From assembly GCA_021234155.1 (NCBI GenBank), contig JAJEKV010000006.1:22464773-22528772 (forward strand): a DNA stretch of 64,000 nucleotides, in the 5' to 3' direction. Position 1 is the first letter of the stretch. Each line of letters opens with the position of its first letter. Below the pieces are notes generated by a model, which was not told the origin of the DNA, ran no database searches, and worked only from the letters and a program-made list of their open reading frames with translations. Both the position numbers and the translations under genes were made by a program. This DNA is from Isoetes taiwanensis (Eukaryota; Streptophyta; Lycopodiopsida; Isoetales; Isoetaceae). Below are positions 12,666 to 25,589 of the stretch, in pieces.

Positions 12666-13544
12666 TGGTTTGGCCAAAGGGAAAATCGGATGATGACGGT
12701 GACCTGGTATGGCGGCGGCTCTTTTTAGTATTCTTTGACCGGTCATTTGCAATGGGCTAGCACGCTGGCGTCCTCTAGCCGCTTCACTTGTAAACCGGAG
12801 AACCGGGGGGGCGATTAATGGTGGATTACGTGCTAGCGTGACGAGCAATGCCTACACTTGATCACTCGCTTCAGTGTCGGGACAGGTGGCGGGACGAGGG
12901 AAGTAGACTCGACCATCAGCCCCTGTTCTTGCGGTAGATTGGCAGGCCAACCGAGCACCCATTGCCCCAACACCCATGTATCACGGTTGCGTCTCTGGAC
13001 TATGATCATCGCGGGTCTATCTGGAGGATGCTTTCGAGCATGAGGCTGCCGGAATATGCGACTCCCCACACTTCAGCCAGCTAGGCCGGTACCAACTAGC
13101 TCCCTCCGGGGTAGGGGACAAATGCTTTGGAAGAGGCGCTCTCTCGCGATCCACGGGGCTGCAACCACCTTCCCCTAATCAGGTTCGATGGCGAATGTCG
13201 GGGAGGCCGAACGATGGTTCATGCAAGTCTTTGAACCCCACCATTCAGCGTGTCGTCTCGTCAATACCGCTCCTTCCTCAAGACCAAGAAAGCCTGGAGT
13301 AACTTTATGAGCTTCAAAGAATGGATGTTTGGTCTACTAGGATCGCCACCTAGGGCCTTCGGAGAAAGGTCTTGAGTAAGCCCTTGACCCACCCGGAAAT
13401 ATTACCCCAACAATGGGTGAGATACTTGCGAAGATGACCCAATGGGAAGCCGCAAGAGTAGTACCCCTCATGAGACAGGCCCAGCACTGGTCATTATTGA
13501 AGGGATGTCATAATGGGCTACCGCCCTCGCTAACTTGAAGGCTG

Positions 13545-14153
13545 ACAGATTTGGATGGTATGCAGCAGAGCTTCTCAAAGTGGGCAGGCCCCCCAATGGT
13601 CTTGGTTCTCCACAAAGACTTCAACGAGGGCATTGCAAGAAGGCTTCCCCGCATTGGACTACCAATAGAGTTGTGCCCATATACAAAGCGGGGACCCCAC
13701 CCGACCAACTATCGTACCATTATGGTCGATTCCTCTTTGCCAAGTTGCTTGCCGGATTCTTGGCTTGACGGCCCACACTTTGGGCGAGGATGGAGAAGTG
13801 CGGGCTCTCAGCCTTCCGCCCGACATTCTACTATTGACCATATCTTCACCCGCAAACACTCATAGAGGATAGCCAATCGAATCAACGGAACTGCATCGCT
13901 GTTGCTTTGTGGATTTAAAAGGCTTTTGACCGCGATTACTCGGGATAAGTTGTGGAGACGGATTGAGACAGCTGGGGGGACCGTCGACTTGCGTAATGCT
14001 ATATCTGCACTATCTGAGGCTTGCTCCGGTCGTCTCCTGCACACCGAGGGGAGCCCATTGTTAGTAGCATTGGGGTGCGCCAGGGCTACCCTCTATCCCC
14101 GACGCTCTTCGGCTTGTACATTGACCAGCTGAGCACGGGGGGGGAGGCGCTCA
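13545..14153 (+). pseudogene. LINE reverse transcriptase, N-terminal half
   Basis: Pieces in different frames give TTNRVVPIYKAG, TNYRTIMV, LFAKLLAGFL, GRGWRSAG followed by ARHSTIDHIFT, then a RDKLWRRIE block, and at 14081-14140 GVRQGYPLSPTLFGLYIDQL. These are consecutive RT blocks of L1-like LINEs. The sequence stops at 14153, immediately before the catalytic loop, because a transposon begins there; the YADD loop lies at 34157-34168 on the other side. Frameshifts occur at several points, including a run of eight or more G near 14137-14146. Confidence 0.78.
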
Positions 14154-14174
14154 CACAAGGCCCCCAAAAATTAA
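14154..14174 (+). repeat. Left terminal inverted repeat
   Basis: Begins CACAAGGCCCCCAAAA and continues ATTAA. It pairs with 34102-34122 in reverse. The upstream TCA at 14151-14153 is one half of the 3-bp target duplication. Confidence 0.8.
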
Positions 14175-14740
14175 GTCGCATTCATAATCATGATGGAAAC
14201 TAGTATAAGAGTGGTTTTTACTACATGCAATTCAGAATGTCAAAAAAAATCATATGGCTTTCATAATCACTATTAGTATGATCATAGTTCTTATATTGAT
14301 TTTACATCTAATACGAGTTTTCTAAAATTATTACTAGTTTAATGGGTGATTCTTAAGCGTGCATTATCAATATTATAGTTTAAGATGATTTTACATATTA
14401 GTTATCATTATCATATACAGTTTTTAAGCTAGTTTTAATCCTCCCAAGTTTTTGAAAAACCATGTTTGATTTTGCAAATGTGCTATGGTTTTTGGCACTT
14501 GCTTATTCATTATGCTTGTTAGCAGTCTATTATGTTGGTTTACGCAGTTGTTTTCTTAATATATTTGTTTCAATCCTTAATGTCACTACTGACTTTAAGC
14601 ATAGTTTTTTAAGTTAAGTAATTCTGAATATTATATCTAATTTTGCCATGCTTTTAGAGCGTGATACTTAATTATAATTATAAACTTGTATTATGTATAC
14701 TGACCTTGTTTAATGGTTGCATGGTGTCTATGCTTTGTTC

Positions 14741-16132
14741 TAGCCGGGCAATGAGAGCTGTTGGATAGGCATATTCACCCCTTATTCCTTAATCTACACC
14801 GTACGTAAAGTTCCTCATTTGTGGGGTATACAAGTACAAAATTTGCTATACTATATAACAAGATTAAAAAATACTATAAGATTTCAAAGCGGAATACTAT
14901 ATGGTGTTGATTTAGATGCGTGCAAAATACAATTATGAGGGGGCTCTCGGCTGCCCACGTCACCCCCTGTGAATATGCACCCAAACCAAAGGGGGTTTAA
15001 GGGGATTTTAATTTAAATGTGTTGGACCCAATGGTAGTTATATGTTGGTTGTTAATGTCAATGGTTGTTATGTGTTGGTTGTTATGTATTGGGGATTTAA
15101 TTTTTTTATATGTTGGATGTTAATGGTTTGTGTTGCAAAAAAATTTTTTGGCCCCTTGGGGCCTTAGGGGATCGCCATCCCCTCCTCTTCCCAGGTGTGA
15201 CAAAATTTTTAGAATTCAAACCCGAGAAAAAACTAGAATTCATTTGAGGCTTTCATCACCAGATGGCGTTTGAATTTGATCACAATAAAACAAATAGAAC
15301 ATAAGTAAAGTTACCATAAAGATAGAGCGATTGATCCCATTATTAGAAAGTCATAAAGTTTGCAACACCATACACAAATATTTTTCAACCTGGAATTTAA
15401 CGGTGACCTTTGGCCTCCATGGATTCTTGTGGTGAGAAACCAAAGTGGGAAACTTTTCGTTTGTTAGCACAAGGATCTAGAAGCCTTGGAATTTGGCTAA
15501 TAACCGCCTCAAAATCTAAAAATGCATGGTAATTTTTGCAAGTTTCATTCGGAATGAACCATAAAACAATATCCAATAAGCGCAATCCTCATAATCATTT
15601 GGTAGGATGTGAAAGCCTACCAAACCCGGCCGAAAAATCGCTGTTTTTAGCATAGATAACTTAACCAAACATATCCATATCATATCTTTGTCAAAAAGAT
15701 CTCGGAGAGCTTTCCAACGCATAAAAAAATCATCTCAAACAGAGCTCGGATCAAAGTTATGATAAGAAATGTGTTGCCCGAAAACTGCACTACATGCGCC
15801 CCTTCAAGCCCTTCATGTGCCCATTATGCACCACACAACAAAAAAAGGCTTTGTTGTGAGCCATTGGTTGTTGACCATTGAAAAAAAAGGCTAAAATCAA
15901 TGGCCCTTCATGTGCCCATTATGCACCACGCGACAAAAAAGGGCTTTTGTTGTGAGCCATTGGTTGTTGACCATTGAAAAAAAAGGCTAAAATCAATGGC
16001 TCTCGGATAGTTGCACTCTGGATGTCGCATTAGTACATCCATTTGAATACATCACGAAATCATAGAAAAACCTTAGTGAAAAGCGTACAAAAACACAAAG
16101 AAAACCCCCTGTTATTATGCTACATATTGGGC
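14741..16132 (+). mobile_element. Nested repeat unit A
   Basis: Starts with CCGGGCAATGAGAGCTG and ends with CCCCCTGTTATTATGCTACA followed by TATTG. Both ends, and the block AATATGCACCCAAACCAAAG near 14970, recur in the same order at 30508-33178 (unit B). Shared DNA covers about 430 bp at the left and about 110 bp at the right, while the interiors differ. That pattern suits two members of one non-autonomous transposon family carrying different cargo. Unit A's interior (15190-16020) has no recognised gene but contains a 95-bp tandem duplication. Confidence 0.55.
15810..15999. repeat. Two-copy 95-bp tandem repeat
   Basis: Units start at 15810 and 15905 and differ at only a few bases. Each contains CCATTGA...TCAATGG as a small hairpin around an A-rich loop. 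It lies inside nested unit A. Confidence 0.85.
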
Positions 16133-18480
16133 CAAGTGTATATTTGTACTATTTTTTTTCAATGTATTCTATGATATACTAGTTAGTATACATATGAGAG
16201 CATGCACATATTTTATCCGAATGGTGAGGAGTTATAGATGTATGGCAAAGAACATCGATGTCAATGCGGGCCGCTGAAGCAACTATAATGTCCTAGTGTA
16301 GAACATAAAACAGTGTCGAGCATAAGACTTTGATATTCCTCAACTGACAGATGCAATGTTATAGCTGTTCTTAATTATTCTCTTGGATCCAATTGGCCCG
16401 CCCGACCTATATTTTAACCAACATAAATCTCAATGCTTTATGTGACCTTAATTAATTTTTCTTATAAAATCACTAGGTAAAATATTCATGACCAATCGTT
16501 CATCGAAAACATCATTAGGTCAAAGATTCGTGCCATGCACCAACCTTCAAGTCCAGAACATGGCTTCATGACCATACATAATTTGTTATTTTATAAACCA
16601 ATAGAAATATGAGAGACATAGGAATCTTATGAGCTAATAAATTTTGACATTCACGATATCATAAATGTTCAAACCGTGAGCTTCGTGCAAAGATTTCACG
16701 GTTGATTTCCCCACGTTTATAATATATTTTCCATGAAGCAAATAGATACAAATGTTATAACCCTCAATAATTCAAAACTTAATACTTTGAAAATTTGAAT
16801 ATTTGACGATTGACAAGAGAGCTTCACGTCAATTTGCTTTTGCTTTTATTCGAATGTTTACCTCTTCTCTTTAATATTTTGTCAACCGAATCCAACCATT
16901 GCAACTTATTTATCATAAAATTCAGTGAAGAGTGTTTCTTTTAAACCCAAGTGAACAGTAACACATCGAAAAATATTTATTCACAAGCAAAACTCTGAAC
17001 TTCAATTGATTCTTCTAAGCAGCCGGTTAAGGAGGTACATGTAGGAATTTAGTTAAGCAAATGAACTTATTTGCTAGAACCAGGGTATCGAAATTTTAAC
17101 AATTACAATGATCACAAGAGGGTCATCTAGTTTATAAAACAAAACTTTCAGAGAACTGTGAATGCACTATTATTGCATCAAATAAACCACTAGACACAAG
17201 ACTTCATTTAATAGACCATTAAGGAAATCATATGAAAACACTGTTCATAAGGTATTGAATAAATCACTGTTCATTGTTTGTTTGCTTATTACCTCGATAG
17301 CCCAAGCAGTTCACCAAGTCTTTTCTAGATACGTTCAGCACAATCAAACAACTCCGGATCATCTACCTATATACTGCCAGATCAAGATCTTTCCTTTTTC
17401 AGTTTCTTTGCTAGTACTCGGCCATAGGACCGGCCTTTCCCAAGTCGGCACCGTCTACCTGTTTCTAGCTTGCCTTAGATAAACTTGGATAAACATCCCC
17501 TTAGATAATCTTCCCGCTTAAATAAACCATTGATATTCAAATCATAATAGACCGTAGTCTATTTTGTTGATCGAATTTAATTTGCTTGCATTTGGCTTGC
17601 AATACTCATGACTTAGGTATCCCAACTCCAAATATACTGAATAGTTCAATTGATCACAGATGTCCTTCAGCTCCACATGCATAGATGCATCTAGATATTT
17701 GCTTAACAATCTATATTACTGTAACTGTCGCAGTGCATTAACAAACTTGGCATGACATAATAACACAGACTTACTTCAGTACCTTTATCCAATACAGTAT
17801 TTGAAAGCATCGATCACAGCCATATCACTGAGCCATATCCATTCTACAATTATACTGCTCCGTCATCTCATCTGTACATTCCAAATTAGAACAACACCTG
17901 GCCCGAGATTTGTTGACATTCTATTTGTTAATATTGTCCCGTATTTAAAAGCAATGGCCACTTACAAAATTATTCTAAAGTCTCTTTGTTAAACATCACC
18001 CATTAATTTGAATCCCAAACTCTAGATTATGGAACTTTAATGAACTCATGAAGTTATATTAAGAAAGCTCATTGCTGGCTAAATATTAAGAATTCTATGG
18101 TAATTTTCAGATTGTATCAGCTTATCTAAGTATGAACTTGTGAACAAGTTCATAATTGCATTTCCATCATAATGTCCAAGACACAACCAATAGTTATCAA
18201 ATTGAGTAATCATCAAGCAAGAAGAAGCAAATATGTTTTCCCTCACCTTCCTTCTTGGCGTTCAACACCCGTAAAATACAATTCCAAGATTGCCATTTCT
18301 TCTCTTAGATGCGAGAGTCCTAAACATTCTTTGTCCCTCTTATTTTTGGTTCCAGCCATGTCAACTTCACCTTCTTATCTTTCTCATTAACCGCATTAAT
18401 CCAAAGCATACCGGCAACCATCACGTGATGCTAGATGTGTTGTGACACTTCGCTTTATAGCTTGAATTGCCACAATATCA
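16133..18480. other. Transposon interior, no supported gene
   Basis: AT-rich DNA between nested unit A and the transposase-like region. Small open frames (17255-17482, 17801-17992, 18172-18390) show no recognisable motif. This could be an old untranslated or intronic part of the large element. Confidence 0.3.
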
Positions 18481-18481
18481 T

Positions 18482-21400
18482 CTACAAGGGCCATCTTGGA
18501 ACATTACCACACTTATGCAACTGAAGAAGCCTATCTGGCAATGTTGCTGTGATAGTCTCGAACGCAATCATTTTTTTATCTTTGGCTGTTCGCATTGGCA
18601 GAATGCATATTTCTCGAAGAATATATTGAACTGGCAGAATAGATTCATGGTTGAATGGCTCCATAGTGGAAGCCAAGATAGGCATCCCACTTGGCTCATC
18701 GATTTGGATTTTATTATCTTGGATGTGGTATCTGTAATAATCTGCTGCAAAGTATACACTTGTTTCAACTGCTTGTCTATGCACAAAAAAGTATCGATTT
18801 TCCCATACCATTGACCACTATCACGTATCCTTGTTTTTCACTACAAGCGTGGCTCAGGCCCTAAATATAGAACCTCTTACAAGGGTGACTTGTATTACGA
18901 AACTTCACCTTCCGGAACGTCCACAAGCAAATGAACTCCTTGGATTGCCCTTGCTTCCTCTATCGTGCGCTGCCTTGTTTGATGAAACCTGATTAAAATA
19001 CCTTTCCTAGAAATGAAATCCTTCCATTCAATCACGTCATACCTATTGCCGCGATTCCCATAAGTTGATGGTCGTTGGTTGAGAAGGCGCATGAAGTATG
19101 CCGATTGGACAATAGATTCTGATTAACATGCTTCAAAGTCGGATGTAATTGCAAAGTTGCACGCTCTTGAGGCAATAAGCCATCATTGTCTAAACTTTTC
19201 AATCGAAAAGATCCTAGAAAACAAAATCGATTCTCTACACGAGCATAGGTCAACTCCATCTCTTTCTTATTTGTATGTCTTTGAATTAGCTTAGCAAAGG
19301 TACTCTCAAAATAGTAACACCCGGTAGCATCGGTGGACCTATCACTTCTATGTCATCCAAAGACATGACCTTCTCCAATCATGTGCTCAAAGCGGTCTTG
19401 TGTTATGGCCACGAGCTTCGTTCCAATTGGAGACGCCAAGCACGCAATAACTTTCTAGTGGTATTCCGCGATGCACTTTCGGACCATCCATTTGTCCTTG
19501 CAAAATGGTAGAATATTCTAGTAAAAGTCGATGGCGATTTGAGAAATGTTGAAGTGTGAAGAAGAGACCAAATTTGCGCCACATAATCGCATACCACCGG
19601 TGAAGAATTGATGCTCTTGCGCTTTGAAGAAGCCAAGCCGTTTGAATGGGTCTTTTGGACACCGCGGATTTCATTTTGGGTGTCCTCACATCAATCATGG
19701 CACGCAACCTCTCCATGGCAATTTTTTCATTACCCTCCTCCTTTATCGATCAAATAGAAGTTTATTGCACTTACGGAGATTTAATGCTAGGGTATGCATA
19801 AGATCCTAACAGTATGATGTAGCAAAGTCTAATCGAGTAGAGATGAAACGACCCCAAGAACATGCTTTCGTCCAGCGAACACACAGTATCCGCGTCGCGA
19901 CATTGGGCACACCATCATTTAAGTTGTTGAATGCTCTCGAAGTACATCTTGCATAGTCTTCTTTGCATCACGGAACTCTTGTTTTTCTTCCAAAGATCCT
20001 CATAGTAATACTTTCCATCGATTCTTGTGAGATAAGACAAGGTCACATCTTCTACATGGCACCTTACCTCCTAAATTAAAGGAAGACAAACCATTCATAA
20101 GCTATCCACGTTCATCAAACTACATGTTCATATATGAGAAAACGGAAGTTATCAAACTCATGCCTTTTGAGGATAATTTTAAGACTTCACATTAGCATTT
20201 GGATGGTGCAACATGTTAAAACATACAAGAAACACCCATTGGTGAAAAGACTTGTGGCGATCTGAATGAATGAACTCACTCTCAAGTGCATAATTTTACC
20301 TTTACACTGTTACAAAAAGTTCTCTAAGTTCATCCACCAATGGTTGTAGGAAGGGATCTAGGGTGTTAGTGCGAAAGTAATGCTCTCCTTTGGAATAAAG
20401 AGCAGGAATGTAATATCCCTGACCTTAGCATCAACATACTTCCCACCATTTAACACTATAAATTAGCACAACATGCTTGCTCCCTTATCGTGCTCAGAGT
20501 TGATTGAAATCCATCCCAATGCAACATGAGTGCCAGATTTCTAGGATCTCCAAAACACTTCGCGTCCTTTGGTATGACTCCGCGTCCCGGATGCATTGTG
20601 GACATGTCAAATCAATTGTCGGCTCCATGATCGACAAATTGCCCTGTACTTCAAAGAAGATGACTTGATCCGCGGTTTTGCGGTGCTTGCATACTATCGG
20701 TGCGCCACTTTGTTTGTGGATCTCGAAATATTGCATTTCTCTCCATCGCTTTGCATGCCGGCGATACGAAATGGAGGGCGGCTCATCAAATCCCTTGCCT
20801 AACGGAGGTTTGCGGTGCCGCCAATGCTCATTATCACTATGTGCTATGGTCTTGCTCGAGATCTAAGTTTCATATCGCTAATAGGGTATTTGTACAAAAA
20901 TGTGGCGGCGTCCTTCCTAGTCTTGCCACAAAGTGAGCATGCCTCATGCTCAATGCAATCAGACTGCTAATCAAAAGGCCATCCCTATCCCTTTTACATT
21001 TCGGTTCACATTGATGCCATCTTCTATGACTCACGAGATTTATAAAATGCATCCCTCTTCATGTAAACAAACGGTATGCCTTTGCAAAGAGGGAGGCCAT
21101 ATCTCTGTACAAATTCTTCATGCACTTCAAGGCGGTGGGGAACATAGGATCCATTAACGCACATTAGGTAAATCATCAAATGAGGAGATACCGGATCAGC
21201 CACATCCTTAGAAGCTAACACCTCTCTCTGCCATGGTGATTCCAAAGCGGGATGTTTCTTGATGGAGTTCAACCAATCACGGAAATTTGTATCTTTATAT
21301 TTGTACGTTTAGCATGCTTCAAATATCTGCTCTAGTGAAAGGGACACGAGTTGTCTTCACACATAGACAACAAGGACATAATGCAAACAACCCTCTCTTC

Positions 21401-21613
21401 ATCACGTATTTTATTAGCAAGACATTTGGTTTTCGCGATTGCCTCATCTGTTATGGTACCTATCGTTATTGCGCCCAATACACAACCTTTTGGATTAATT
21501 CTTGTACAGTTGCACACTTGCATAAGAGTGGAAGATGTCGATCTCCCATTCTGCTCTCTATGACACGCAAAGAATCTTTGAGTCATTTGTCTAGTGCACA
21601 TCATAATTTGTAA
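18482..21613 (-). pseudogene. Degenerate transposase-like coding region
   Basis: Reading the minus strand from 21613 downward gives broken but protein-like segments. They include a Cys-rich CNCTRINPKGC stretch; RDWLNSIKKHPALESPWQREV and HRLEVHEEFVQRYGLP (21272-21024); CIEHEACSLCGKTRKDAATF (about 20950), a possible zinc-binding pair; CPQCIRDAESYQ (about 20590); and near the end (18811-18482) WYGKIDTFLCI plus FNHESILPVQYILREICILPM. The last pair resembles the C-terminal layout seen after the catalytic domain in CACTA-type transposases of lower plants and animals: an aromatic-Gly-Lys strand, then a buried LPVQ-I strand. The order and single orientation suggest one long ORF, now broken by many stops. 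No DDE/DDD catalytic triad could be placed, so the identification is tentative. Its position inside a CACTA-like element supports it. Confidence 0.4.
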
Positions 21614-22114
21614 ATAGAATTAATTTTCCTAGCATTTGTCTAGTGCACATCATAATATGTTAATAGATTTAATTCTCCTGTATCTCTCTTGCTTGTATAG
21701 AATGACCATAAGTGCAGGTATTTAACTTCCATAGACATAGACAGAACTAATTTCCATTTGCAGCCATAGACAGAATTTCATTTCAAGTAATTAACTTCCA
21801 AATTGACATTCCTTACACAAAAAGTTGCACTCACCTCTTGCTATGCCGTTGGATCCTTCGAACGGCGGGCACAGTCTTTGTGTCGGTAGGTCGGATTAGG
21901 TCATCGGTCTGGTCTGATTGGTGGGAAAACAAAAATTCAAAAAGATGTCGGTTAATTGCAAATACAGCGAAGATGTCGGCCTGAAAGAGTTCGTCCAAAG
22001 AATCAGAATTGTTTGGCAATTGTCTGATGAAAAATATAACCTATGATAGCAAACGCAAGTTTCACCCCAATTCAATATTTGTCACAAAAAAATGCAAATG
22101 ATCTAACACACAAT

Positions 22115-25100
22115 GCAATCAAATACACATGCGCTCTAAGACATATACATCCATGCAATATTGTGAAATCCACCATAATACAGAGAAAGCACTAGAACTG
22201 CTTGGCCACATGATGGTTATATGTCGAGTTCAAAAGGGCCGAGGTGAATTCAATCAATCTAGATGATGGCCTACTACATCTTGCATAATACCCATGCATT
22301 AAGGGTTCAAGGCATTCTAATGTTCAAATGTTCTTCAAGACATTCTAATAGTGTTCATCTACACAATCACCCTGCATGTGTGTTTGAAAACTTCAAGTCC
22401 TGTCGGTGAATTCAATCAATCTAGATGATGGCCTACTACATCTTGCATAATACCCATGCATTAAGGGTTCAAGGCATTCTAATGTTCAAATGTTCTTCAA
22501 GACATTCTAATAGTGAATGTCTACACATACAATCACCCTGCATGTGTGTTTGAAAACTTCAAGTCCTGTCGGTGAGGTAGCAATTGAACACGTACATGCT
22601 TGAAGTGAGACCCATGTGCTATTTCTAACTCTAGAACATCTTATTGCGATCAACCAACCCTACTTCCTTGTGCATGCTACGTTTAATTAAGACTAGCGCA
22701 CGCACTACAGGCAAGGAGTGCATCGAGCGAAAGCTCGACTAGTTGCATATAGCAAGTTGAGTTTGGCTATTTTGGTCACAACAACAGGTCCCTAGAGTAA
22801 ATTGGTTGCCTTGGACTCGTGCATGAAGCCAAAACTGCATTCCAAGCTCGGTATAGCTGCCGAATTGGAGGAACACGCCATATATCCACCTCATGGCCCT
22901 ACGTCAGAAAGGGGGTAATTTGGGGGTTGGTACGCCTGTGTAGTGGATGTCCGTTTTTTCTTTTTGGAGATGAGACAGGGAACACGAGCTACCATTTGGA
23001 CGGTGGGATTATCAGATGGAGTAGTTTTGGTGCCCCAAAACCAAAACCCTACTAAACCTGTAGGGTTTAGGTTTCGGTAGCCTTCCCTTGCGATGCTTCA
23101 CGAAAAACTGGACAAGGTGCCACTGGCCATGCCAGACATGCACTTCAGTGGATTTCGACTATGCGGTTGCTTCTAGAAGGCCATAGTTACCCTAGGGCAC
23201 ATGCATTAAGAGCCTTGCCCCGATCAACTGCCCTTACTTCCTTGTGCATGCTACGTTTAATTAACTATATAGGCAAGGAGTGCATCGAGCGAAAGCTCGA
23301 CTAGTTGCATATAGCAAGTTGAGTTTGGCTATTTTGGTCACAACAGCGGGTCCCTAGAGTAAATTGGTTGCCTTGGACTCGTGCATGAAGCCAAAGCGCA
23401 TTCCAAGTTGGTATAGGCGGCCAATTGGAGAACACGCCATATATCCACCTGTGACCCCTCACGCCTAAATGGGGTAATTTGGGGTTGGTATGCACGTGCA
23501 GTGGATGTCCGTTTTTTCCTTTTGGAGATGAGACAGGGAACATGAGCTACCATTTGGACGGTGGGATTATCAGATGGAGTGCTTTTGGTGCCCCAAAACC
23601 AAAACCCTACTAAACTTGTAGGGTTTATGTTTTGGTAGCCTTCCCTGCCTACAAAGTGGTCGAGCGCTTGCCTGCAGGGTTCCCACAAGGGTCTGAAGAG
23701 AGAACCCAAGAGAGAGAAAAAAAAAAACCCTCCCGAGGCACCTATTCCAAAGTTGCCCCTTGCGATGCTTACAAACTGGACAAGGTGCCACTGGCCATGC
23801 CAGAAAGGCACTTCAGTGGATTTCGACTATGCGGTTGCTTCTAAAAGGCCATAGTTACCCTAGGGCACATGCATTAAGAGCCTTGCCCCGATCAACTGCC
23901 CCTACTTCCTTGTGCATGCTACGTTTAATTAACTACAGGCAAGGAGTGCATCGAGCGAAAGCTCGACCAGTTGCATATAGCAAGTTGAGTTTGGCTATTT
24001 TGGTCACAACAGCGGGTCCCTAGAGTAAATTGGTTGACTTGGACTCGTGCATGAAGCCAAAACTGCATTCCAAGCTCGGTATAGTCAATTGGTTGGAGGA
24101 ACATGCCATATATCCACCTAAAAAATCCCTAATGCTAGAAAGGGGGTAATTTGGGGGTTGGTACGCCTGTGCAGTGGATGTCCGTTTTTTCCTTTTGGAG
24201 ATGAGACAGGGAACACGAGCTACCATTTGGACGGTGGGATTATCGGATGGAGAGGTTTTGGTGCCCCAAAACCAAAACCCTACTAAACCTGTAGGGTTTA
24301 GGTTTCGGTAGCCTTCCCTGCCTACAAAGTGGTCGAGCGCTTGCCTGCAGGGTTCCACAAGGGTCTGAAGAGAGAACCCAAGAGAGAGAAAGAAAAAAAC
24401 CCTCCCGAGGCACCTATTCCAAAGTTGCCCCTTGCGATGCTTCACGAAAGCTCGACTAGTTGCATATAGCAAGTTGAGTTTGGCTATGTTGGTCACAACA
24501 GCTGGTCCCTAGAGTAAATTGTTGCCTTGGATTCGTGCATGAAGCCAAAACCGCATTCCAAGCTCGGTATAGCTCGGCATGCTATGTTTAATTAAGACTA
24601 GCGCACGCACTAAAGGCACGTGTTTCACGAAACATGCCCGCACGGTGGAGCACATGTGGTGGTTAACTATATGAAGTGGAAGTACACTATTGCACTATGA
24701 GGTGGTTGCCTATGTCACCACACGTGGTTCATGAAACATGCCCACACGTTTGCAGCACGCTTGAATGAATGAGCATATCATTGTTATGCTTCACCCATAT
24801 TTCAATCATGGCAACAATGCAATCAAATACACATGCACTCTAAGACATATACAATCCATGCAATATTGTGAAATCCACCATAACTTATAGAGAAAGCACT
24901 AGTGCTGCTTGGCCAGATGATGGTTATATGTCGAGTTCAAAAGGCCCGAGGTGAATTCAATCAATCTAGATGATGGCCTACTACATCTTGCATAATACAC
25001 ATGCATTAAGGGTTCAAGGCATTCTAATGTTCAAATGTTCTTCTAATATGCCTCAAATCATGTAGTAAAGTGGCCAGTTTGGGTGAACACTAGAATAGTG

Positions 25101-25200
25101 AATGTCTACACAATCACCCTGCATACTTGAACACGTACATGCTTGAAGTGAGACCCGTGTGCTATTTCTAACTCTAGAACATCTTATTGCAATCCATCCG
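22115..25200. repeat. Nested 0.5-0.7 kb internal repeats
   Basis: A block containing GTAAATTGGTTGCCTTGGAC occurs with variations near 22797, 23356, 24025 and 24513, spaced roughly 560, 670 and 490 bp, in the same orientation. A second block around AATCAATCTAGATGATGGCC occurs at about 22253, 22410 and 24958. The segment 22115-22270 is repeated at about 24813-24975, so the arrays are nested inside a larger duplication. The copies carry short open frames on the minus strand that end in the same low-complexity sequence and match nothing I recognise. The array looks like internal satellite expansion of the host transposon. Confidence 0.8.
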
Positions 25201-25589
25201 ATTTGTCTTCTTCATTGCCGTTTGCATATTCTTTCTTATTCTCATGTCTTGTTTTTCTAATTAATCTCTTTATTTGGTCTAGTTCATCTGAAGCTACTGA
25301 ACGGGCAAGTTTGGCCAAGGTATTGCATTTGCATAGAGCACTTATTTAAAAAATCCACACATCTCAAACAAAACACTTAATCATATGAAATGACTTGCAA
25401 ATGCACCCTCTTCACATTTCTCTTCAACTACATGGTTGCTTGCTTGTAGAAAGATTTTTTAAGTCAAGAGCAATCCAAAATATGCAAAAATTACGAAAAA
25501 AAAGAGGGTTTTTCGTGCATGAGTCCTAAACCTAATTTCAAACTACCACAGAAATCAATACCTGGTGGGAAACGCCACAGTAAATCAAT

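Larger units (their letters stand above)
11837..14153 (+). mobile_element. GC-rich LINE copy 2, 5' part (interrupted)
   Basis: Base composition jumps to GC-rich at about 11900. In order the DNA shows a 5' region with a GC hairpin (12023-12052), an endonuclease (12200-12665), an undecoded linker, and the first half of an RT (13545-14153) ending just before the catalytic YADD. The remainder resumes at 34123. The point of interruption is a TCA duplicated on the far side of a 20-kb element. Many frameshifts mean the copy is dead, yet motifs are easy to read, so it is younger than LINE copies 1 and 3. Confidence 0.78.

Noticed and set aside
23600-24310. Telomere-like ACCCTA/TAGGGTTT words
   Set aside because: They occur once per satellite unit as a small inverted repeat and never as a (TTTAGGG)n run.
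22115-25200. CRISPR-like array
   Set aside because: Units are 0.5-0.7 kb, irregularly spaced and in plant nuclear DNA; they are transposon satellites.
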